The notes below the pieces were generated by a model. That model did not search any database. It had not been told where the DNA came from and saw only the letters and a program-made list of their open reading frames with translations. A stretch of 9,043 bases of DNA from Candidatus Curtissbacteria bacterium (GTDB taxonomy: Bacteria; Patescibacteriota; Microgenomatia; Curtissbacterales; GWA2-41-24), in assembly GCA_016187105.1 (NCBI GenBank), contig JACPKK010000013.1:1-9043 (forward strand). Reading direction: 5' to 3'. Positions within the stretch are counted from its first letter, which is position 1. Each line of letters begins with the position of its first letter. Below, one piece after another: positions 1 to 5,463 of this stretch. The position numbers were made by a program, and so were the translations under genes.

Positions 1-535
1 ATTGAAGTTTGGAAAAGGCGGTCAGGAGTGCGTTTCTGACCCACGTTTGGCCTTTCTCCAGAATTACACGGGCGTTTTGATATTCTCTTGGAGAGCCCAA
101 GTTGTAGATAGCCGAAACAGAGGCGACGACGATGACATCATGCCTTGTGGCAAGAGCGGTGGTGGCGGCGAGGCGAAGTTTGTCGATTTCCTCGTTAATT
201 TCGGTTTCTTTCTCTATATAGGTGTCGGTTGAGGGCAGATAAGCTTCCGGCTGATAGTAGTCGTAATATGAAACAAAATAACAAACGGCATTTTGCGGAA
301 AAAGTTCACGGAATTCCTGGTAAAGCTGGGCGGCCAGAGTTTTATTGTGGGAAATGACCAGCGCCGGCTTTTGGGTTTTGGCGATGACTTCCGCGACCGT
401 AAAGGTTTTGCCGGAACCGGTGACGCCGAGCAGGGTTTGGTGTTTAAAACCATTACTTACACCCTCAACAAGTTTTTGGATTGCCTGGGGCTGATCGCCT
501 GTCGGTTTGTAGGCGGATGTGAGCTGAAATTTCAT
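1..535 (-). CDS. uvrB: UvrB, excinuclease ABC subunit B (N-terminal part, cut by window edge)
   Basis: UvrB is the DNA-loading helicase-like subunit of UvrABC nucleotide excision repair. It receives damaged DNA from UvrA, clamps the strand and recruits UvrC. Translating the minus strand from the ATG at 535 gives 178 residues without a stop. They begin MKFQLTSAYKPTGDQPQAI and contain the Walker A motif GVTGSGKTFT (about residues 37-46) and HNKTLAAQLYQEF (about 63-75). The UvrB signature YYDYYQPEAYLPSTDTYIEK (about 90-109) marks the start of the beta-hairpin region that grips DNA, followed by INEEIDKLRLAATTAL and VIVVASVSAIYNLG. The ATG is the usual family start. It lies 8 nt downstream of an extended -10 element and has no Shine-Dalgarno sequence, which suggests a leaderless mRNA. 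The gene is divergent from lexA, so damage-inducible control is plausible. The C-terminal helicase lobe and UvrC-binding tail lie outside the window. Confidence 0.96.
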   Translation of the reverse strand, partial: MKFQLTSAYKPTGDQPQAIQKLVEGVSNGFKHQTLLGVTGSGKTFTVAEVIAKTQKPALVISHNKTLAAQLYQEFRELFPQNAVCYFVSYYDYYQPEAYLPSTDTYIEKETEINEEIDKLRLAATTALATRHDVIVVASVSAIYNLGSPREYQNARVILEKGQTWVRNALLTAFSKLQ

Positions 536-543
536 GAACTTAT

Positions 544-552
544 ATTATATCA
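544..552 (-). promoter_or_regulatory. uvrB promoter, extended -10
   Basis: On the minus strand the sequence reads TGATATAAT: a perfect TATAAT (549-544) preceded by the TGn extension (552-550). No good -35 hexamer lies 16-18 nt upstream, as is usual for extended -10 promoters. The start point would fall near 537-538, about 2 nt before the uvrB ATG, so the transcript is predicted to be leaderless or nearly so. The motif is seen directly; activity is inferred. Confidence 0.6.
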
Positions 553-601
553 GGACGTTATTCTTCGAGCGATCACATCCAGTTTACATGAATGTGAGAG
601 C

Positions 602-617
602 CGAGAAGGAGTTCTCG
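602..617. promoter_or_regulatory. 16-bp perfect palindrome in the uvrB-lexA control region (candidate operator)
   Basis: CGAGAA and TTCTCG form a perfect inverted repeat around the 4-nt centre GGAG. It lies between the two divergent promoters, which is the expected place for a shared operator. It has the same general form as known LexA boxes (two short inverted half-sites with a 4-nt gap), but the half-site is not the Gram-positive CGAAC or the proteobacterial CTGT type. A role as a LexA site is inference from position and symmetry alone. Confidence 0.35.
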
Positions 618-662
618 ACCACATCCGACACCGAGACAAAGCCGTTTTCGGCGGACAAGAGG

Positions 663-690
663 GTCAACCCCCAATAAATTGGGTCTTGAC
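663..690. repeat. 28-bp imperfect palindrome overlapping the lexA -35 box
   Basis: The inner arms CCCAAT (670-675) and ATTGGG (678-683) flank AA. The outer arms GTCAA (663-667) and TTGAC (686-690) are also complementary, and the two positions between inner and outer arms are mismatched on each side. In total 11 of 13 arm positions pair. The right outer arm is part of the TTGACA -35 hexamer, so a protein bound here would block RNA polymerase. It is a candidate autoregulatory operator. It is unlikely to be a terminator because the promoter lies within it and no T-run follows. Confidence 0.5.
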
Positions 691-715
691 AACTTCGGGT
701 TTTCTTTGGTAGTAT
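686..715 (+). promoter_or_regulatory. lexA promoter
   Basis: A perfect -35 TTGACA (686-691) is followed after 18 nt by TAGTAT (710-715), which matches TATAAT at four of six positions and has the TGn extension at 707-709. Transcription would begin near 721-723, inside the 7-bp tandem repeat. The leader would then be only about 12-14 nt before the ATA codon at 735, and the ATG at 714 would not be transcribed. Confidence 0.6.
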
Positions 716-716
716 G

Positions 717-737
717 TTAGAGATTAGAGATTAGATA
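717..737 (+). repeat. 7-bp tandem repeat at the lexA 5' end
   Basis: Two exact copies of TTAGAGA (717-723, 724-730) are followed by a variant copy, TTAGATA (731-737). The array spans the predicted transcription start and ends within the ATA codon proposed as the lexA start. The last unit contains the in-frame TAG (732-734), so a change in copy number alters leader length but cannot open the reading frame upstream. Confidence 0.85.
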
Positions 738-1316
738 GATTTCTTAAACGATTTTATCGAGGAACATGGCCATGCGCCAACCCTGGTAGAGATTGCCAAA
801 AATTTGGGGGTTCGATCTTTGGCTACCGTGCACGAGCATTTAGCGACTCTTGAGAAGAAAGGCCTTATTAAAAAATCCGGCGGGATCGCCCGGGGCATTG
901 AACTAGTTGAGGGGAAAATCGGCAGGATTGTAAAAGGGATAGAGCTTCCCCTTGCCGGTTTTATTGCCGCCGGCTCCCCTATTGAACCGTATACAGACCC
1001 CAACGCCACTTTTGCAGTTTCTCCTAACCTTGTTTCTCCCAAGCGCAAATCTTATGTTCTGGTGGTTAAAGGCGAATCGATGGTAGAGGACGGAATTCTG
1101 GACGGAGATTTTGTTGTCGTTGAGGAAACAAACCAAGCCGAAAACGGGGATATTGTGGTAGCGATGATTGAAAACGGCGTGGTGACACTAAAAAGATTCT
1201 TTAAAGAGCCGAACCGCGTGAGACTGCAGCCGGCGAATTCCGCTATGCAGCCAATTTATGCCAAGAACGTAGAGATTCAGGGCCGCGTCACTTCGGTAAT
1301 CCGCAAATACAATTAA
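735..1316 (+). CDS. lexA: LexA-type self-cleaving repressor, probable AUA start
   Basis: LexA represses DNA-damage genes and cuts itself when activated by RecA filaments. From codon 735 the product is 193 residues. An N-terminal winged-helix region (about 1-65) includes IDFLNDFIEEHGHAPTLVEI and LATVHEHLATLEKKGLI, which align with the LexA DNA-binding domain. The peptidase domain has the cleavage site Ala79-Gly80 (FIAAGSP), catalytic Ser115 in KGESMVEDGI, and Lys153 in VTLKRF. These numbers are close to E. coli 84/85, 119 and 156. Homology starts right after the TAG at 732-734, yet there is no in-frame ATG, GTG or TTG before the TTG at 804. A start at 804 would delete more than half of the DNA-binding domain, so ATA at 735 is proposed. 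The usual T-x-R-Q segment of helix 1 is missing. Alternatives are CTG at 783, a sequence error, or a 5'-damaged gene. The gene converges on the NRAMP gene with a 10-bp gap. Confidence 0.85.
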   Translation: MDFLNDFIEEHGHAPTLVEIAKNLGVRSLATVHEHLATLEKKGLIKKSGGIARGIELVEGKIGRIVKGIELPLAGFIAAGSPIEPYTDPNATFAVSPNLVSPKRKSYVLVVKGESMVEDGILDGDFVVVEETNQAENGDIVVAMIENGVVTLKRFFKEPNRVRLQPANSAMQPIYAKNVEIQGRVTSVIRKYN

Positions 1317-1326
1317 CTTTCGTCAC

Positions 1327-2640
1327 TTAGACCCAAAAGCTTATAAGTAAAGCCAGTGATGAGACAGTTAAAACTGCTGTAATTAGCCAGCCGGATATAT
1401 TGGAGAACTTAGAATTGGTGTATTGGCCCATGATCTTGGAGCTATTAGAAATCAATAAGATCAGGACCATGAGCGGCGGAGCGATAATCCCGTTTAAAAC
1501 GGCTGTGTAGTAAAGGACTTTAAAAGGCGGGATGCCGGTGAAGTTAACCAGAAGCCCAACAATGGTGGCAACGGTGATAATGCCGTAAAAGCCGTGAGCC
1601 TGTTTAAATTTGCGGTACAGACCTTCTTTAAGGCCAAAAGCTTCGGAAACTGCGTAAGAGGCAGAACCTGAAAGAACGGGCACGGCCAGAAGCCCGGTGC
1701 CGATGATGCCCATGGCAAAAAGGAAGAAAGTAAGATCGCCGGCTATTGGCCTTAAAGCTTGGGCGGCATCGGCAGCAGTATTTATGCTGGTAAGCCCCGC
1801 GACACCCAGAGTTGAAGCCGCGGTGACGATTATGAAAAACATGACGAGGTTGGAAAAAAACATGCCAACTGTGGTATCGACCCTCATTTCCCTGACGTCA
1901 ATTTTGGTTATTTTGGGGACGCCTTTACCCATGGCACGGATTTTATGAAGCTGGACTTCCTGTTCAACTTCCTCATCGGATTGCCAGAAGAAAAGATAGG
2001 GAGAAATGGTTGTGCCAAGGATGGCAACGATATTCAAAAGGTAATCACGGCTTAGGGAAAATGTGGGAACAAAGGTGGCATAGGCAATTTTTGCCCAATC
2101 TTGTTTGACCAAAAACGCGGCGATAATATAAAAGAAGAGGGAAAAAGTAAGGTATTTTAAAATTCTTGCGTAGATCCGGTAGGAAACAAAAACTTCCAGG
2201 AGCAGAATAACCGCGGTTATCGCGAGCAGCAAAACGGTGAAAGGAAGAGGAACGAGAAGTTCGGCGGACGAGGCCATGGCGCCAAGGTCGGCGCCGATAT
2301 TGACAGTGTTGGCAACAAGAAGCAGGAAAACGGCCAGATAAAGGACTTTTTTTGAGTAATGGGTACGGATGACCCCGGACAGGCCTTTGCCGGTAACCAT
2401 GCCGATCCGGCCGCACATTTCCTGAATAACTGTCATAAAGGGAAAAGAAAATAAAGCGGTCCAAAGTTGGGAGTAACCAAATTGGGCACCCGCTTGGGAG
2501 TAGGTGGCGATGCCGGAAGGATCGTCATCTGAAGCGCCGGTTATAAAGCCGGGCCCGAGTCGGGAGAGGATTTTTTTAAGCTTCTGGCGCATAAAGCTCT
2601 CTTGTCTTCTGATTATTGCAAAAAACCCACTAATTTTCAT
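1327..2640 (-). CDS. NRAMP-family divalent metal transporter with altered TM6 site
   Basis: This is a polytopic inner-membrane protein of 437 residues, rich in hydrophobic helices (about 11), of the NRAMP/SLC11 (MntH-like) family, which imports divalent metals with protons. The TM1 unwound region reads DDDPSGIATYSQAG (38-51) instead of the classical DPGN. The TM6 region reads GTTISPYLFFWQS (209-221) where classical NRAMPs have an A-x-x-M-P-H motif. The methionine that favours soft transition metals is therefore replaced by serine, as in divergent NRAMP-related clades, some of which carry Mg2+. The actual substrate is unknown. A charged loop follows (about 222-250, EEVEQEVQLHKI). The start ATG overlaps the gpmI stop as ATGA, indicating translational coupling. 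An internal ATG at 2592 preceded by AGAGAG is an alternative start that removes 16 residues. It is the last gene of the minus-strand block. Confidence 0.88.
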   Translation of the reverse strand: MKISGFFAIIRRQESFMRQKLKKILSRLGPGFITGASDDDPSGIATYSQAGAQFGYSQLWTALFSFPFMTVIQEMCGRIGMVTGKGLSGVIRTHYSKKVLYLAVFLLLVANTVNIGADLGAMASSAELLVPLPFTVLLLAITAVILLLEVFVSYRIYARILKYLTFSLFFYIIAAFLVKQDWAKIAYATFVPTFSLSRDYLLNIVAILGTTISPYLFFWQSDEEVEQEVQLHKIRAMGKGVPKITKIDVREMRVDTTVGMFFSNLVMFFIIVTAASTLGVAGLTSINTAADAAQALRPIAGDLTFFLFAMGIIGTGLLAVPVLSGSASYAVSEAFGLKEGLYRKFKQAHGFYGIITVATIVGLLVNFTGIPPFKVLYYTAVLNGIIAPPLMVLILLISNSSKIMGQYTNSKFSNISGWLITAVLTVSSLALLISFWV

Positions 2641-4223
2641 GCAAGCAAATTATTGCCGGTCATGACAGAGGGTTTGGGGATGTTTAGCATGGAAAGGATG
2701 GTCGGGGCGACGTCTGCCAGGATGCCTCCAGCAAGCTTGCGGTTCTGCCCCTCTAGCTGGCGGGCGGCAAAGATAATGGGGACAGGGCTGGCGTTGTGCT
2801 CGGTGTCGATATTACCTAATTTATCCATCATTTTCTCGGCGTTGCCGTGGTCGGCGGTCACAACCAGTACGCCGCCCGCTTCGAGGACACTTTCTTTTAT
2901 TTGGCCTAAAGAGACATCGACGGCCTGGACGGCTTTAATTGCCGCCTGGAGATTGCCGGTGTGGCCAACCATGTCGGCGTTGGCAAAGTTTACGACGATA
3001 AAATCATAGACGCCGGTTGCAATTTTTGAGACAAGCCTTCTCGTGATTTCGGGGGCGGCCATAATTGGGTCAAGATCGTAGGAGGCAACTTTTGGGGAGT
3101 TCACCAGGATCCTGTCCTCAAGCGGAAATGGTTCTTCGCGGCCGCCATTGAAAAAATAGGTGACGTGGGCATATTTTTCGGTTTCGGCAAGATGAAGCTG
3201 TTTGGCGCCCCTTTCGGCAAAGACGCGGGCAAGGGGTATCGCGACTTCTTGGGGCGGGAAGGCGACTGCCGAGACAGGAAGGTTTTTGGCGTACTCGGTC
3301 ATAGTGACAAAGAATAAGTTTTTAATTTTTTCACCGCGGTTGAAGGTGGTAATTTTATCGCCTGAAGTGGCCCGGATTTTATCAAGCGAATCGGCTATAA
3401 ATGCGCGCGCGAGCTGGCGGGTGCGGTCCGGCCGGAAGTTAAAAAAAACGACGGCGTCATTATCGCTCACGGGGCCAAGCGGATTACCTTGGTTATTGCA
3501 AATTATCAGCGGCTCGATAAATTCGTCGGTTTTGCCATCCAGATAAGAATTCCGGATAGCTGTCTCGGGGTCAGGTTGGCGGCCAGCGGTATTTCCCAGC
3601 AGCGCAAAGTAGGCTTTGGCAGTCCTATCCCAGCGATTATCGCGGTCCATGGCGTAGTAGCGGCCAGAGAGGCTGGCGATTTGGCCAAGGTTTTCACTTT
3701 CGATCTTTTGCCAAATTTGCGAGACGACAAGTTTTGCCGAGCTCGGCGGGCTGTCGCGGCCGTCGGTAAAAAGGTGGAGCTTGATAGATTCTGGAGGAAC
3801 GGACTTTTTTTTAAGCAGCTCAAGGAGAGCAAAAAGGTGATTGATAGACGAGTGGACAAAGCCTTCTCCCACAAGACCCAAAAGATGGATATTGGAGCCG
3901 TTTGTTTTAATGTGGTCGACGGCTTTTAAAAAGGCTTCATTTTTAAAAAATGAGTCGTCCGATATGCTGCTATCGATTCTTAAAAGGTCCTGAAAAACGA
4001 TGCGGCCGGCACCAAGGTTGAGATGGCCGACTTCGCTATTGCCGACATACCCCGCGGGAAGGCCGACCTCGGTCCCGGATGCTATTAGCTCGGTGTGGGG
4101 AAAATTCAGCCAAAAATTGTTGAAGTTCATGCAGTTTGCCCGGGAAATGGCATTGGCCGGCCCCGGCGGCGCGATGCCCCAGCCATCGAGAATGCAGAGA
4201 ACGAGGGGTTTATGAAAGCTCAT
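2637..4223 (-). CDS. gpmI: 2,3-bisphosphoglycerate-independent phosphoglycerate mutase
   Basis: This cytosolic enzyme interconverts 3- and 2-phosphoglycerate through a phosphoserine intermediate and uses two Mn2+ ions. It has 528 residues, slightly longer than the usual 510-515. Visible motifs: DGWG with metal ligand Asp13; nucleophile Ser63 in GNSEVGHLNLG; GRYYAMDRDNRWDR (187-200); FNFRPDRTRQL (261-271); NADMVGH with Asp417 and His421; TADHGN with Asp458 and His459; and EHNASPVP with His476. All seven metal ligands and the nucleophile expected from the Bacillus enzyme are present, so it should be active. The ATG at 4223 overlaps the end of eno by 14 nt and has only a weak upstream GAG, suggesting coupled translation. 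The TGA stop overlaps the NRAMP start as ATGA. Together with eno and ppsA it makes the lower part of glycolysis and gluconeogenesis. Confidence 0.97.
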   Translation of the reverse strand: MSFHKPLVLCILDGWGIAPPGPANAISRANCMNFNNFWLNFPHTELIASGTEVGLPAGYVGNSEVGHLNLGAGRIVFQDLLRIDSSISDDSFFKNEAFLKAVDHIKTNGSNIHLLGLVGEGFVHSSINHLFALLELLKKKSVPPESIKLHLFTDGRDSPPSSAKLVVSQIWQKIESENLGQIASLSGRYYAMDRDNRWDRTAKAYFALLGNTAGRQPDPETAIRNSYLDGKTDEFIEPLIICNNQGNPLGPVSDNDAVVFFNFRPDRTRQLARAFIADSLDKIRATSGDKITTFNRGEKIKNLFFVTMTEYAKNLPVSAVAFPPQEVAIPLARVFAERGAKQLHLAETEKYAHVTYFFNGGREEPFPLEDRILVNSPKVASYDLDPIMAAPEITRRLVSKIATGVYDFIVVNFANADMVGHTGNLQAAIKAVQAVDVSLGQIKESVLEAGGVLVVTADHGNAEKMMDKLGNIDTEHNASPVPIIFAARQLEGQNRKLAGGILADVAPTILSMLNIPKPSVMTGNNLLA

Positions 4224-5460
4224 GCTCGATTTCTAAAAGCCGATTGTACTTGGCCACGCGTTCGCCTCGGGCCGGCGCCCCGAATTTAGCGTAATCGGCG
4301 CCGACGGCGACGGCAAAATCGGCAATCATGTCATCATTAGTTTCTCCGGAGCGGTGGGAGACGATAATTTTAAAACCAGCCTCTTTGGCTCTCGTGACCA
4401 CCGTCAAGGTTTCGCTGATGGTGCCTATCTGGTTTGGCTTGATGACGATGGCGCCCGCGGCCTTGGAAGAAATAGCTTTTTCGAGCCGCGCCAAATTGGT
4501 GCATGTTAAGTCGTCGCCGACAATCAACATTTCGCTTCCGAGCTTGGCAGTAAGACCCGTCCAATCGTCCCAGTCGTCTTCGGCAAACGGATCTTCGAGT
4601 GAAAGCAGGTGGAACTGCTCGTTTAAGGAAACGTAAAATTCGCTCAAATCGGAGGCACTCAAGGGAACCGGCTTATCCTTTATCCTATAGGAGCTTCCCT
4701 GCTTGATGTTTGAGGCGGCGGCGTCCAGACTGAAAAAGGCGTCGAGGCCAACTTTGTAGCCGGCCGTGGCTATCGCTTCTTCAAAAACCTTAAAAGCCTC
4801 CAGGTTTGAATAAAGCAAGGGGGCAAATCCGCCCTCATCGCCTATTAGTGTTAGCTGATTTTGAGATTTAAGGGTTTCTTTTAGGGATAAATAAATCTCT
4901 TGGCCAAGCCGTAGATTATCGGAGTAGGAGCCGGCTTTGGCGGGAACAATCATAAACTCTTGAAAATCCAAGTTGCCGCCGCCGTGGACACCGCCGTTTA
5001 TCAGATTAAACATGGGGGTCGGGATTTGGAACTGGTGCATATTACCTCCTCTAAGTTTGGCAAGATACTGGTAAAGAGGAAGTTTCAGTGAAGCGCTTTG
5101 GGCTTTGGCGATTGCGCCGGATAGAGCCAGAATGGTGTTGGCGCCTAAATTACTTTTATTTTCCGTTCCGTCCAGAGATATCATCAGATTATCAATTTCC
5201 CCCTGGTTTTGGGCATCCCGGCCGATTAATTTTGGCGCAAGGACAGTGGCAATCGTTGTGAGGCTTTTTAAAACACCCAGACCCCGAAAGCGGGATTTAT
5301 CATTGTCGCGCAACTCCAGGGCTTCGTGTTTACCGATCGAGGAGCCCGAAGGAACAGAATAAACGCCGACACTGGCGTCCGACAACTGGACAATGGCCTC
5401 GATTGTAGGCTGGGCTCGGCTATTTAAAATTTCCCGGGCAATGATTTTTTTGATCAGCAT
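4210..5460 (-). CDS. eno: Enolase
   Basis: Enolase interconverts 2-phosphoglycerate and phosphoenolpyruvate and needs Mg2+. The product has 416 residues (usual about 430), and its numbering stays within one residue of E. coli through the active site. Catalytic and substrate residues are intact: Glu168 (FQEFM), Glu209 (GDEGGFAP), Lys341 (IKPNQIG), His369 (SHRSGET) and Lys392 (AKFGAPARGER). Metal ligands Asp246, Glu289 and Asp316 are also present. The N-terminal half is divergent: REILNSRAQPT replaces REILDSRGNPT, and the mobile loop reads PSGSSIGKHEA instead of PSGASTG. The ATG lies 3 nt after the ppsA stop and has no Shine-Dalgarno sequence, so translation is probably coupled to ppsA. The 3' end overlaps gpmI. 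The enzyme is most likely active despite the loop changes. Confidence 0.96.
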   Translation of the reverse strand: MLIKKIIAREILNSRAQPTIEAIVQLSDASVGVYSVPSGSSIGKHEALELRDNDKSRFRGLGVLKSLTTIATVLAPKLIGRDAQNQGEIDNLMISLDGTENKSNLGANTILALSGAIAKAQSASLKLPLYQYLAKLRGGNMHQFQIPTPMFNLINGGVHGGGNLDFQEFMIVPAKAGSYSDNLRLGQEIYLSLKETLKSQNQLTLIGDEGGFAPLLYSNLEAFKVFEEAIATAGYKVGLDAFFSLDAAASNIKQGSSYRIKDKPVPLSASDLSEFYVSLNEQFHLLSLEDPFAEDDWDDWTGLTAKLGSEMLIVGDDLTCTNLARLEKAISSKAAGAIVIKPNQIGTISETLTVVTRAKEAGFKIIVSHRSGETNDDMIADFAVAVGADYAKFGAPARGERVAKYNRLLEIEHELS

Positions 5461-5463
5461 AAG

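Noticed and set aside
293..712. Long open frame on the plus strand opposite uvrB and into the control region
   Set aside because: It is the shadow of uvrB, whose minus-strand translation has unmistakable family motifs; the plus-strand protein shows none.
732..734. Suppressed or recoded TAG in lexA, with the real start at ATG 714
   Set aside because: holA ends at TAG, the residues upstream (MLEIRD) do not match the LexA helix-1 T-x-R-Q pattern, and the ATG overlaps the predicted -10 box.
717..737. On/off phase variation of lexA by repeat copy number
   Set aside because: The in-frame TAG sits in the last unit next to the gene, so changing the number of upstream units never opens the frame.
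1317..1326. Bidirectional terminator between convergent lexA and the NRAMP gene
   Set aside because: The gap is 10 bp and holds no inverted repeat or T-run.
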